DNA from: Chelatococcus albus
GTDB taxonomy: Bacteria; Pseudomonadota; Alphaproteobacteria; Rhizobiales; Beijerinckiaceae
NCBI RefSeq assembly: GCF_030067675.1
Contig: NZ_JASJEV010000009.1
Location: 1 to 64,000, forward strand
DNA: 64,000 nucleotides
Direction: 5' to 3'
This document shows positions 1 to 8,252 of the stretch, piece after piece. Positions within the stretch are counted from its first letter, which is position 1; each line of letters begins with the position of its first letter. A program made the translations under genes and the position numbers. The notes under the pieces are model-generated. The model ran no database searches, had not been told where the DNA came from, and saw nothing but the letters and a program-made list of their open reading frames with translations.

Positions 1-4
1 CCTC

Positions 5-80
5 GACAACCCGTTCGGCCCGAGGTTGTCACCCATGTCTTAGGTACGTTCTGCAACCCATGTGTCCGGGTTGGACAAGC
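5..80 (-). mobile_element. possible IS481-type insertion sequence end (fragment)
   Basis: The first 80 bases contain two near-identical 10-mers, ACCCATGTCT at 31-40 and ACCCATGTGT at 56-65, 25 bp apart, followed by GTCCGGGTTGGAC. A gttgtc/gacaac pair (5-10 and 25-30) also occurs. From memory this pattern resembles the terminal region of IS481-family elements in Hyphomicrobiales; I could not search for it. The element, if real, would extend left of the window, and no transposase is visible. It abuts the 3' end of tRNA-Thr, a common location for insertions. It could equally be a non-mobile intergenic repeat. Confidence 0.3.
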
Positions 81-87
81 TCATCGA

Positions 88-163
88 TGGTGCCGGTTGA
101 GGGACTCGAACCCCCGACCTACCGCTTACAAGGCGGTTGCTCTACCAGCTGAGCTAAACCGGC
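88..163 (-). tRNA. tRNA-Thr (anticodon TGT)
   Basis: A 76-nt cloverleaf read on the minus strand. The acceptor stem pairs GCCGGTT with AACCGGC, the D-arm contains GCTCAGCTGGTAGAGC, the anticodon loop is CTTGTAA with anticodon TGT, the T-arm is GGGGGTTCGAGTCCC, and the CCA end is encoded at 88-90. TGT reads ACA (and wobbles to other ACN) threonine codons. No other tRNA is adjacent. The cognate synthetase gene thrS is also in this window, far away. Confidence 0.97.
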
Positions 164-296
164 GCGGCGCCGTGCGGCGCAAGCTGCTGCTCTCCCGCTA
201 ACAGCGATCCGCCACCTGTGCAAGGGAGGACGCGCGGGAACCACGGACGCGGCCCTCAGCTCTGCCCTTCCCAGCCTTGCACCGGCCGACGACGGA

Positions 297-1454
297 CTAC
301 AGGCGCCCGGCGAGCGCGGCCTCGAAGATGGCGGCGGCGCCCTCCCCGGTCAGGGGCACGGGATTGCCGCCGGCCGTCGGGTCGGCGATCGCCATCCCGG
401 CGATGAGCGCGGCCTTCGCCCCGTCGACGCCGAGGCCCGCCAGCGTGTGGGGCACGCCGATGTCGCGGCGCAGGTCGAGCACCCATTGCAGGAAGGCGTC
501 GAAACTCGGCTCGAGGCCGCAATAGGCGGCGAGGCGCACGATCCTCTCCTCAATGGCCGGGCGGTTGAAGGCCAGCACATAGGGCATGAAGACGGCGTTC
601 GTCATGCCGTGGTGCGTGCCGTAGAGCGCGCCGACCGGGTGCGACAGCGAGTGGACGGCGCCAAGCCCCTTCTGGAAGGCCGTGGCCCCCATGGCGGCCG
701 CGGCCATCATCTGCGCCCGCGCCTCGATGTCCGCCCCGTGCGCGACGGCGCGCGGGAGGAAGGCCTTGACGAGTCGCACGCCCTCCGCCGCCACGCCGTC
801 GGCGAGCGGGTGGAAGCCCGGCGCACAATAGGCCTCGAGGCAGTGGGCGAGCGCGTCCATGCCCGTTCCGGCCGTCACCGCCGGCGGCAGGCCGATCGTC
901 AGCTCCGGATCGCAGATCACCACCTTCGGCATCATCTTCGGGTGGAAGATGACCTTCTTGGTATGCGTCTCCACATTGGTGATGACGCCGGCCCGCCCCA
1001 CCTCCGAGCCCGTGCCCGCCGTCGTCGGCACGGCGACGACGGGGGCGATGCCGTCCGGGTCTGCCCGCGTCCACCAGTCGCCGATGTCCTCGAAGTCCCA
1101 CATCGGGCGGGTCTGCCCGGCCATGAAGGCGATGACCTTGCCGCAGTCGAGCGCCGAGCCGCCGCCGAAGGCGATGACGCCGTCGTGGCCGCCCGCGCGC
1201 AGCACGGCGATGCCCTCCGTCACGTTCGCTTCCACCGGGTTCGGCTGCACCTTGTCGTAGACCGCGACCGCGAGCCCCGCGGCCCGGCAGCGCGCGACCG
1301 CCTCGCCAATCATGGGCAGGCCCGAGAGGCCGGGGTCGGTGACGAGGAGCGGCTTCGCCATGCCGGCGGCACGGCAGGCATCGGGCAGCTCGGCGATGCG
1401 GCCGGGGCCGAAGCGCACGGCAGTGGGATAGTTCCAGTTGGCGGTCAGCATCAT
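297..1454 (-). CDS. iron-containing alcohol dehydrogenase
   Basis: NAD(P)-dependent group III (Fe-type) alcohol dehydrogenase, about 385 aa. The GGGS nucleotide-binding loop is near residues 97-100. Expected metal ligands are visible at D200 and H204 (in MDALAHCLEAY) and at H268 and H282 (in the AVHSLSHP...THHG segment). The start is set at the internal ATG-ATG (MMLTANWNYP), matching family N termini. An upstream ATG at 1520 would add 22 residues that look non-conserved. It is the last gene of a five-gene minus-strand operon after the aldehyde dehydrogenase (95-bp gap). In context it probably oxidises a gamma-glutamylated amino alcohol to its aldehyde; the substrate is inferred only. Confidence 0.9.
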   Translation of the reverse strand: MMLTANWNYPTAVRFGPGRIAELPDACRAAGMAKPLLVTDPGLSGLPMIGEAVARCRAAGLAVAVYDKVQPNPVEANVTEGIAVLRAGGHDGVIAFGGGSALDCGKVIAFMAGQTRPMWDFEDIGDWWTRADPDGIAPVVAVPTTAGTGSEVGRAGVITNVETHTKKVIFHPKMMPKVVICDPELTIGLPPAVTAGTGMDALAHCLEAYCAPGFHPLADGVAAEGVRLVKAFLPRAVAHGADIEARAQMMAAAAMGATAFQKGLGAVHSLSHPVGALYGTHHGMTNAVFMPYVLAFNRPAIEERIVRLAAYCGLEPSFDAFLQWVLDLRRDIGVPHTLAGLGVDGAKAALIAGMAIADPTAGGNPVPLTGEGAAAIFEAALAGRL

Positions 1455-1549
1455 GGCGGGACTCGTGTTCTCGTCGGTGAAGGGCGTTTGCCCGGCGCCG
1501 GCCGGTGCCGCACCCGGCATAGCCGGGCTTCGCCGGCGGCTCGTGCGGG

Positions 1550-2941
1550 TCAGAAGGCGGTTCGGAGATGGAAGGACTTCGGCCGCGTCAGCGTCTCGTA
1601 GCCGATGCGCGACAGGGTGGCGCCGCGGCCGGTATCCTTCACCCCCGTCCAGGCGAGGGCCGGGTCGAGATAGTCGCAGCGGTTCATGAAGACCGTGCCG
1701 GTCTCGATCTCGTCGCCGATGCGCGCCGCAGCCTCCGCATCCGCCGTCCAGATCGAGGCGGTGAGCCCGTAGGGACTGTCGTTCATGAGGTTGATCGCCT
1801 CCTCGTCGCCCGAGACGGGCATGATGCCGACCACCGGGCCGAAGCTCTCCTCGCGCATGAGCGACATCTGGTGGTTCACCTCGACGACGACCTGCGGCGC
1901 CATGTAGGGCGTCCCCGCCGCGTCCCTCGGGAAGTGGGCGGGATCGACGAGGGCGCGCGCACCGGCCCGCACCGCCTCCGCCACCTGATTCCGGCAGAAG
2001 GCCGCCGCCTCGGCCCTGACCATCGGCCCGAGCGTCGTCGCCTCCTCCAGCGGATCGCCGAGAATGTAGCCCTTCGTCAGCGCGACGAAACCGTCGACGA
2101 AGGGCTCGTAGACGTCCCGGTGCACGTAGATGCGCTCGATGCCGCAGCAGGACTGGCCGGAGTTGAAGAAGGCCCCGTCGACGAGGTTTTCGACCGCCTG
2201 CCCCATGTCGGCGTCCGCGCGCACATAGGCAGGGTCCTTGCCGCCGAGCTCGAGGCCGAGCGCCGTGAAGGTCCCGGCCGCGGCCGCCTCCATCGCCCGG
2301 CCGCCGGCGACCGAGCCGGTGAAGTTCACCTGGTCGACACGGCCCGCGGCGATGATCCGCGCCGTCTGGTCATGGGTGAGCGCGAGCGTCTGGAAGAGGC
2401 CCGGCGGCAGCCCCGCGGCATCAAACGCCTTCTGGAAGCGCTCGCCCACGAGGATCGTCTGCGCCGCGTGCTTCAGGATGACGGCATTGCCGGCCATGAG
2501 CGCCGGCACGACCGAATTGACGGCAGTGAGATAGGGATAGTTCCACGGCGCCACGACCAGCACGAGGCCGAGCGGCTCGCGCGCGATCCAGCGCCTGAAC
2601 TTGTCCTTCGGTCCAGGATCGATGGGGGCGAGCGCCTTTTCCGCGATGGCGATCATGTGGCGGGCGCGCTCCTCGAAGCCGCGCAGTTCGCCCGCGCCGT
2701 AACGCACCGGGCGCCCCATCTGCCAGGCGAGCTCGGGCACGATCTCCTCGCGCATGGCGAGCATGGCCTCGACCGCAGCCGCGCAGCAGCGCGCCCGTTC
2801 GGCGACCGGAACGCGCCGCCAGCCGCGCTGGGCCCCCCGCGCCCGTCCGATGGCGCCGTCGATCTCAGCCTCGCGCGCCACGGGCCGCTCCGCATAGACG
2901 CGCCCGTCCACCGGCGAGACGCAGCGGATCATGTCGCTCAT
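1550..2941 (-). CDS. aldehyde dehydrogenase family protein
   Basis: NAD(P)-dependent aldehyde dehydrogenase of 463 aa, near the usual ALDH length. The PWNYP segment is at 132-136, the NFTGS nucleotide-binding turn at 206-210, general-base Glu231 in LELGGK, and catalytic Cys265 in FNSGQSC. A Shine-Dalgarno GAGAGGAAG precedes the ATG. It lies between the glutamine-synthetase-like ligase (105 bp upstream) and the iron alcohol dehydrogenase (95 bp downstream), all co-directional. The order suggests it takes the aldehyde made by the alcohol dehydrogenase to the acid, for example gamma-glutamyl-glycine if the substrate is ethanolamine. The family assignment is certain; the specificity is inference. 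Confidence 0.92.
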   Translation of the reverse strand: MSDMIRCVSPVDGRVYAERPVAREAEIDGAIGRARGAQRGWRRVPVAERARCCAAAVEAMLAMREEIVPELAWQMGRPVRYGAGELRGFEERARHMIAIAEKALAPIDPGPKDKFRRWIAREPLGLVLVVAPWNYPYLTAVNSVVPALMAGNAVILKHAAQTILVGERFQKAFDAAGLPPGLFQTLALTHDQTARIIAAGRVDQVNFTGSVAGGRAMEAAAAGTFTALGLELGGKDPAYVRADADMGQAVENLVDGAFFNSGQSCCGIERIYVHRDVYEPFVDGFVALTKGYILGDPLEEATTLGPMVRAEAAAFCRNQVAEAVRAGARALVDPAHFPRDAAGTPYMAPQVVVEVNHQMSLMREESFGPVVGIMPVSGDEEAINLMNDSPYGLTASIWTADAEAAARIGDEIETGTVFMNRCDYLDPALAWTGVKDTGRGATLSRIGYETLTRPKSFHLRTAF

Positions 2942-3046
2942 TCGCTTCCTCTCATCTGACGCTCATGTCCTTGGGCCACGAGACAAACGGAGCCCTCGCA
3001 TTGCAGCGATGCCGTCCTTCGACGGCCTCCCTGATCCCGGTGCCGC

Positions 3047-4417
3047 TCACGCCCGCTCGAAGCCGCGCTTGAGCTCCCAGTCCGTGACGCGGCGGTCGTA
3101 TTCGAACTGCTCCCATTCGGCAGCATGCACGTAGTGGTCGACGACGGCGTCGCCGAAAGCCTCGCGCAGCATCTTCGACTGGCGCAGCGTCTCGGTCGCC
3201 TCGCGCAGGGTCTTGGGGATCTCGCGCAGGAACTTGCCGTGATAGGCGTCACCGACGAAGGCGGGCTCGAGGGCGAGCTTTTCCTCGATGCCGGCGAGGC
3301 CGGCTGCAAGGAGCGCGGCGAAGGCGAGGTAGGGGTTGAGATCGGCCCCGCCGATGCGGCACTCGACGCGGATCGCCCTTGTCCCCTCCCCGCACAGGCG
3401 GAAGCCCGCCGTGCGGTTGTCGTTGCTCCAGATCGCCCGCGTCGGGGCGAAGGTGCCGACCTGGAAACGCTTGTAGGAATTGATGAAGGGGGCGAGGAAA
3501 TAGGTGATGTCGCGCGCATGCGCGAGCTGCCCGGCGAGATAGTGGCGCATGAGCGCCGACATGCCGAGCTCGCCCTTCGGATCGGCGAAGAGCGGCGTCC
3601 TGCCGGCCGTGTCCCACAGCGAGGCATGCACGTGGCTCGACGAGCCGGCGAGGTCGTAGCGCCACTTGGCCATGAAGGTCACCGCCCTGCCCGCCGCGTG
3701 GGCCATCTCCTTGATGCCGTTCTTCAGGATGACGTGGCGGTCCGCCATCTCCAGCGCCTCGGCGTAGCGGACGTTGATCTCCTCCTGGCCGGGGCCCCAC
3801 TCGCCCTTGGAATTCTCGACGGGAATGCCCGCCCCCTGCAGCCCGGTGCGGATCGCCCGCATCACGGGCTCCTCCTTCGTCGTCTGGAAGACGTGGTAGT
3901 CCTCGATGTAGTAGCCCGCCGTCTTCGGGTCGCGATAACCCTTGGCGTGGATCGCCTCGTAGCTCTCGTCGAAGAGGTAGAACTCGAGCTCGGAGGCGAA
4001 GAAGGCCTTCATCCCGAGCCGCTCGATCCGGGCGAGCTGGCGCTTGAGCACGGAGCGCGGCGAATGCGGCACCTCCGCGTGGGTGTGGTGGTCGAGCACG
4101 TCGGCGAGCACCAGCGCCGTGCCGGATAGCCAGGGAATGCGCCGCAGCGTCGCCATGTCGGGCTTCAGCACGAAGTCACCGTAACCTTGGCTCCAGCTCG
4201 CGGCGGCGTAGCCGGGCACGGGCTCCATGTCGATGTCGTTGGCGAGCAGGTAGTTGCAGGCGTGAGTCTCCGCATGCGCGGATTCCAAGAAATATTCGGC
4301 CTGGAAGCGCTTGCCGACGAGCTGCCCGACCATGTCGGGGAAGGCAACGACCACCGTGTCGATCTCGCCGGCGGCAACCGCCTGCTGCAGGGCTTCGAAG
4401 GTTAGGTTTCCGGACAT
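3047..4417 (-). CDS. glutamine synthetase-like gamma-glutamyl-amine ligase
   Basis: ATP-dependent ligase of the glutamine synthetase superfamily, 456 aa. Metal/active-site segments are ASELEFYLF (141-149, Glu143/145), GEWGPGQEEIN (205-215, Glu212), Glu220 and GSSSHVH (258-264), followed by NSYKRF and a GGADLNPYL C-terminal block. No NLYDLP-type adenylylation loop is seen, so it is not the GlnA of nitrogen assimilation. Related enzymes (PuuA, IpuC, Streptomyces GlnA4) join glutamate to putrescine, isopropylamine or ethanolamine. Being next to an ethanolamine-type permease and two dehydrogenases argues for gamma-glutamyl-ethanolamide synthesis here. The exact amine is unproven. Confidence 0.9.
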   Translation of the reverse strand: MSGNLTFEALQQAVAAGEIDTVVVAFPDMVGQLVGKRFQAEYFLESAHAETHACNYLLANDIDMEPVPGYAAASWSQGYGDFVLKPDMATLRRIPWLSGTALVLADVLDHHTHAEVPHSPRSVLKRQLARIERLGMKAFFASELEFYLFDESYEAIHAKGYRDPKTAGYYIEDYHVFQTTKEEPVMRAIRTGLQGAGIPVENSKGEWGPGQEEINVRYAEALEMADRHVILKNGIKEMAHAAGRAVTFMAKWRYDLAGSSSHVHASLWDTAGRTPLFADPKGELGMSALMRHYLAGQLAHARDITYFLAPFINSYKRFQVGTFAPTRAIWSNDNRTAGFRLCGEGTRAIRVECRIGGADLNPYLAFAALLAAGLAGIEEKLALEPAFVGDAYHGKFLREIPKTLREATETLRQSKMLREAFGDAVVDHYVHAAEWEQFEYDRRVTDWELKRGFERA

Positions 4418-4492
4418 CGGCGATCCCGTGGTGTTGGCGCTGGAAGGCGGCGGGCCCGGCGGTCCGCCGCAGTGTCGTCAAGGCGCTGAGCG

Positions 4493-6010
4493 TCAGGCCA
4501 TGCCCGCCTCCGCGGCACGGCGGCGCTCGGCCTCCTCGCGGTGCTCCATGGCGAATTCCTCCTCGGGCGAGAGGATCATGTGGTGCCGCGCGTGGATCGC
4601 GAAATAGACGACGCCGACGGCGAACCAGACGGCGACCGCGATGACGCCGGCCCGGTAGACCGGATCGAGGAGCTGGAAGTAGACGGTCAGCGCCGCGATC
4701 GCGATGGTCAGGATGGCGCCCGGCACGCCGAGCGGGCTCACATAGGGCCGCTCGATGTGCGGCAGCTTCTGGCGCAGAAGGATGAAGGCGAGCGCCTGCA
4801 TGATGTAGGAGAACATGGCGCCGAACACCGCCATGTTGAGGAGCGTGCCGCCGATGATGGCGGCCCCCCGGTCGGCGCCGACCGAGAACCACACGGTCAG
4901 CATGACCGCGAGAGCGAGCACCGCCCCGGTGATCATGGCGACATGCGGCGTCTTGCGCGCCCCGTGTGTCACGGAGAGCGGCGTCGGGAAGTAGCCTGCC
5001 CGCGACAGCGAGTAGATCTGCCGTCCCTTGGCGAAGATGATGGTGTGGAAGCTCGCGATGAGGCCGATGACGGCGACGAGCGCCAGCACCTTGGCGAGGC
5101 CGGTGCCGAAAATGGCGCGGAAGCCGTCGAGCAGCGGCTCGCCCGACTTGGCGAGCGCCGCCGAGCCGACCCCGGCCACCGAGGGGTTGAGCCACACGAT
5201 CATGAAGGCCGAGACGATGAGCGTGAACATGCCGGCGATGATGCCGCGCGGCATGTCGCGCTTGGGATCGACCGATTCCTCCGCCGCGAGCGGCAGCTGC
5301 TCGATGGCGAGGAAGAGCCACACGGCGAAAGGCAGGGTGGCGAGCACGCCGCCCCAGCCAAGGGGCAGGAAGGGCCCGCCGCCCTGCGGCAGCGCGGCGC
5401 CGTCCGCGCCGATGTCGAGCGCCCAGCGGCCGAAGCCGATGTTGGGCAGCGCGCTCGCCCAGAACAGCACGAGGCAGCCGAGCGCGAGCAGCGTGACGAC
5501 GACGGTGACGCGGAAGGACAGCTCAACCCCGTGGATGTTGAGGGCAAGGAAGACGGCGTAGAAGCCGATCCACCACAGGGGCTGCAAGGCGGCCGGCGTC
5601 TCGAAGATGCCGGTCATGTAGGAGCCGATGAAGAAGACGATGACGGCGGGCGTCAGCACATATTCGACATTCTCGGCGAGCCCGGTGAGGAAGCCGCCCC
5701 ACGGCCCCATGGCCGTGCGTGCGAAGGAGTAGGCGCCGCCCGTATGCGGCAGCGCCGGGCTCATCTCGGCGATGGAATAGGTGAGGCCGAGATACATCAC
5801 CATGATGATGGCGGTGGCGATGAGCATGCCGCCCCAGCCGCCCTGGCCGAGGCCGAGGTTCCAGCCCGAGTAATGGCCCGAGATCACGGCGCCGACGCCG
5901 AGCGCCCACAGCGACCACACGCCGGCGTAGCGCTTCAGGCCGCGCTTCTCGAAATAGGCGTGATCGACTTTCGTGTAGGTCACCGACCCTTGCTTGTCCT
6001 GCGTCGCCAT
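4493..6010 (-). CDS. APC-superfamily permease, ethanolamine permease-like
   Basis: Inner-membrane amino acid/polyamine/organocation transporter of about 505 aa with roughly 12 hydrophobic segments. The N-terminal block around VISGHYSGWNLGLGQGGWGG strongly recalls the ethanolamine permease subfamily (TIGR00908/Eat). The start is the ATG at 6010, preceded by an excellent AAGGAGGGG; an in-frame upstream ATG at 6175 would add 55 residues of basic, proline-rich sequence unlike the family. It sits 52 bp after the amidohydrolase gene and 75 bp before the ligase gene. It probably imports the amine that the operon degrades. Confidence 0.88.
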   Translation of the reverse strand: MATQDKQGSVTYTKVDHAYFEKRGLKRYAGVWSLWALGVGAVISGHYSGWNLGLGQGGWGGMLIATAIIMVMYLGLTYSIAEMSPALPHTGGAYSFARTAMGPWGGFLTGLAENVEYVLTPAVIVFFIGSYMTGIFETPAALQPLWWIGFYAVFLALNIHGVELSFRVTVVVTLLALGCLVLFWASALPNIGFGRWALDIGADGAALPQGGGPFLPLGWGGVLATLPFAVWLFLAIEQLPLAAEESVDPKRDMPRGIIAGMFTLIVSAFMIVWLNPSVAGVGSAALAKSGEPLLDGFRAIFGTGLAKVLALVAVIGLIASFHTIIFAKGRQIYSLSRAGYFPTPLSVTHGARKTPHVAMITGAVLALAVMLTVWFSVGADRGAAIIGGTLLNMAVFGAMFSYIMQALAFILLRQKLPHIERPYVSPLGVPGAILTIAIAALTVYFQLLDPVYRAGVIAVAVWFAVGVVYFAIHARHHMILSPEEEFAMEHREEAERRRAAEAGMA

Positions 6011-6062
6011 CGGTTCCCCTCCTTGGCTTGCGATTGCGGACGGCCCTCGGTTCACGCGGTGA

Positions 6063-6848
6063 TCAGGCGGGCGGGCCGAAGAGCTCGGCGCACCCGCTTT
6101 CGAGATGGCGGACGAGATGCCGCGCCCAGGCTGCCTGGGTCGCGGGCGTGGCGATGAGATCGTTGCGGAGTTCAATCATGACGCAGGGCAGGCCGCGCGC
6201 TTCCGCGTGGCGCTCCAGCGTGTGGTAGACGCGGTCCGCGGGCGAGTAGGGCTCGTTGTCCCCCACGACGAGATCTGCCTCCGCGCCGAGCCCGGCGATC
6301 AGATGGTCGGCGAGCCGCCGGTCGCGGTTCGACAGGATGCCGACGTGCCAGGGCCGGGCCTTGCCGCGGTAGACGGGCGTGAAGCTGTGCACCGCGACGA
6401 CGGCCGTGGGCAGTCGCCGGGTGAGGCGGGTATCGATCAATGCATCCACCGCCGCGTGGAAAGGGGAGTAGATGGCGCCCACCCTTGCGAGCCGAGCCTC
6501 GTCGCCAAGGCCGTCATTGGCGGCGATGACCGTGTTCTCGCTCAGCGTCACGATCGAGTCGGGTGCATCCGGCGAGCGGTTGCAGTCGATGACGAGGCGC
6601 GAGACGCGCGGAAAGACGAGGGGGGCGTCCATGGCGGCCGCGATGCCGCGGGAGACCGGCAGGGCACCAGGATCCCAGGCGATGTGGCTCGCGCGGGCGT
6701 CCGCATCGAGGCCGAGGTCGCCGAACACCGCCGGCAGATCCTTCACGGCATGGTCGCAGACAAGGAGAAGCCGGCCCCGCCCCGCCGCATTCTCGACGGC
6801 GATGGCCTCCGCCTGCGCGATGAACGGGTGGCTCGGCCCGGCCAGCAT
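6063..6848 (-). CDS. N-formylglutamate amidohydrolase family protein
   Basis: Protein of about 262 aa of the N-formylglutamate amidohydrolase family (PF05013), with the N-terminal VCDHA block and a VVAVHSFTP core. Family members hydrolyse N-acyl-glutamate amide bonds in the cytoplasm. The start chosen is the ATG at 6848, preceded by CGGGAGAGA; a further upstream ATG at 6887 would add 13 residues. It is the first gene of the minus-strand catabolic operon and is divergent from the RpiR regulator. No histidine-utilisation gene is nearby, so a formylglutamate role is not supported. Hydrolysis of a gamma-glutamyl product to release glutamate is the context-based alternative. Confidence 0.85.
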   Translation of the reverse strand: MLAGPSHPFIAQAEAIAVENAAGRGRLLLVCDHAVKDLPAVFGDLGLDADARASHIAWDPGALPVSRGIAAAMDAPLVFPRVSRLVIDCNRSPDAPDSIVTLSENTVIAANDGLGDEARLARVGAIYSPFHAAVDALIDTRLTRRLPTAVVAVHSFTPVYRGKARPWHVGILSNRDRRLADHLIAGLGAEADLVVGDNEPYSPADRVYHTLERHAEARGLPCVMIELRNDLIATPATQAAWARHLVRHLESGCAELFGPPA

Positions 6849-6936
6849 CCGCTCTCTCCCGAAAGCCGGCCCCGCCGGCTGCCCCACGTCGCGGTTCTGT
6901 TATAGTCAGAACCTGAGCGCAGGATCATGTCAATTC

Positions 6937-6952
6937 TGAAACGCATGTTTCA
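6937..6952. promoter_or_regulatory. candidate RpiR operator palindrome
   Basis: TGAAAC-GCAT-GTTTCA, a perfect 6-bp inverted repeat with a 4-bp centre. It lies between the divergent starts of the amidohydrolase (6848) and the RpiR regulator (6995). TGAAA...TTTCA half-sites suit RpiR-type dimers. A TTGACA-like hexamer on the minus strand (6933-6928) overlaps the left flank. Binding is inferred from position and symmetry only. Confidence 0.5.
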
Positions 6953-6994
6953 AAAGCGGCAGGCGCACGAATCGCAGGCAGACGGGCGCAACCC

Positions 6995-7843
6995 ATGGCA
7001 GACGACGAGCACACGATCGCCGAACGCATCCGCGGCAATCTCGAGAGCTTCACGGCGAGCGAGAAGCGCGCCGCCCATGCCCTCCTCGCCCACTATCCCA
7101 TGGCGGGACTGGAGACCGTCGCCGAATTCGCCGCCCGGGCCGGGGTCAGCGCGCCGAGCGTCCTGCGTTTCGTCTCGCGGCTCGGGTTCGTCGGCTATCC
7201 CGACTTCCAGCGCGCCCTGCGCGAGGAGCTCGAGGCGCAGCTCAAGACGCCGCTGATGAAGGCGAGCCCCGAGCCCCCGGGGGCGCGCGGCGATCGCCTC
7301 GGCCGTTTCGCCGCGGCGCTGCGCGCCAATCTCTCCGAGACCTTCGCCCATCTGCCGGATCAGGAATTCGAGGCGGCGACGGCGCTCATCGCCGACCGCA
7401 AGCGGCGGGTGCATCTCGTCGGCGGGCGCTTCACCGATGCGCTCGCCGCCTACATGGCCGCGCACCTGCGCATCCTGCGCCCCGGCGTCGTGCATCTGAG
7501 CGGCCAGGCCGACACGCGCCGCGACCAGCTGCTCGACATCGCCCGCCACGACGTGCTTGTCGTCTTCGACGTGCGCCGTTACCAGGAGAACATGGTGGCG
7601 CTCGCGGCCGAGGTGGCCCGCCGCGGCGGCAAGGTGGTGCTCGTCACCGACCAGTGGCTGTCGCCCGTGGCGCGTTCGGCGACGCACATCCTCTCGGCCC
7701 GCATCGAGGCACCGTCGAACTGGGACTCGAACGTGGCGCTCCTCGCGCTCGTCGAGGCGCTGGTCGCCGCTGTCACGGAGCGGCTGTGGCCCGAGGCGCG
7801 GCGCCGGATCGAAGAGATCGAACGCCTGCGGCAGAGCCTCTGA
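6995..7843 (+). CDS. MurR/RpiR family transcriptional regulator
   Basis: 282-aa regulator with an N-terminal HTH_6 domain (about residues 1-77, including ASEKRAAHALLAHYP and SAPSVLRFVSRLGFVGYPDFQ) and a C-terminal SIS sugar-isomerase-like effector domain (about 120-255). Divergently transcribed from the five-gene catabolic operon with a palindromic site in between, it most likely controls that operon and itself. SIS domains usually bind phosphosugars, but RpiR homologues of this length also occur next to amine and amino acid catabolic genes in alphaproteobacteria. No strong Shine-Dalgarno precedes the ATG; the start is supported by the domain boundary. Confidence 0.9.
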   Translation: MADDEHTIAERIRGNLESFTASEKRAAHALLAHYPMAGLETVAEFAARAGVSAPSVLRFVSRLGFVGYPDFQRALREELEAQLKTPLMKASPEPPGARGDRLGRFAAALRANLSETFAHLPDQEFEAATALIADRKRRVHLVGGRFTDALAAYMAAHLRILRPGVVHLSGQADTRRDQLLDIARHDVLVVFDVRRYQENMVALAAEVARRGGKVVLVTDQWLSPVARSATHILSARIEAPSNWDSNVALLALVEALVAAVTERLWPEARRRIEEIERLRQSL

Positions 7844-7849
7844 AGCGCT

Positions 7850-8152
7850 TCATTGCCGGGGATGGTCGCGCCGCTCCAGCGCCTCCGGCTGCACGACGAC
7901 ATAGTCGCCCTCGATCGTCGTCGGCCCGCGCGCGGTCCGGCGCCGGCGACCGAACCATCCTGTCCGCGCCAGGAAGCGCCACAGGAGGCCGGCGACGAGC
8001 ACGATCGGCAGGATGACGAGGAAGGCGCCGACGGCGACGAGCGCCAGCGTCAGCACGAGCGCGACGGCCACTGCGGCAATGAGCCCGACCTGCCACCCGG
8101 GCAGGCGGACAATTCGGATGCGTGCCCGCGCGAAGGCATCGCCGTCTCGCAT
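7850..8152 (-). CDS. small membrane protein, unknown function
   Basis: About 100 aa with two adjacent hydrophobic segments (roughly residues 16-60) followed by a very basic stretch (RTGWFGRRRRTARG) and a short acidic tail, probably a double-span inner-membrane protein with a cytoplasmic tail. The start at 8152 is preceded by GGAG at 9-nt spacing; an ATG at 8170 is possible and has poorer spacing. It converges with the RpiR gene: both stop codons lie inside the 12-bp palindrome TGAAGCGCTTCA (7841-7852). No family is recognised with certainty. Confidence 0.6.
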   Translation of the reverse strand: MRDGDAFARARIRIVRLPGWQVGLIAAVAVALVLTLALVAVGAFLVILPIVLVAGLLWRFLARTGWFGRRRRTARGPTTIEGDYVVVQPEALERRDHPRQ

Positions 8153-8252
8153 CTCATGGTTCTCCGGCATGACGCAAGGACACCCTCCCCTCACCGCTCA
8201 GGGTGTCGAAAATATGGTCGCTCGGCCGGTGTGCCTGCGGCGATTTGGCCGC

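Noticed and set aside
3047-4417. Housekeeping glutamine synthetase GlnA
   Set aside because: No adenylylation-site loop, no nitrogen-regulation neighbours, and clustered with amine transport and oxidation genes.
6063-6848. Histidine-utilisation assignment (HutG) for the amidohydrolase
   Set aside because: No hutH/U/I genes nearby; operon context points to amine catabolism instead.
7841-7852. TGAAGCGCTTCA palindrome as terminator
   Set aside because: Half of it is forced by the two convergent TGA stops; the remaining 6 bp are too short for a hairpin terminator.
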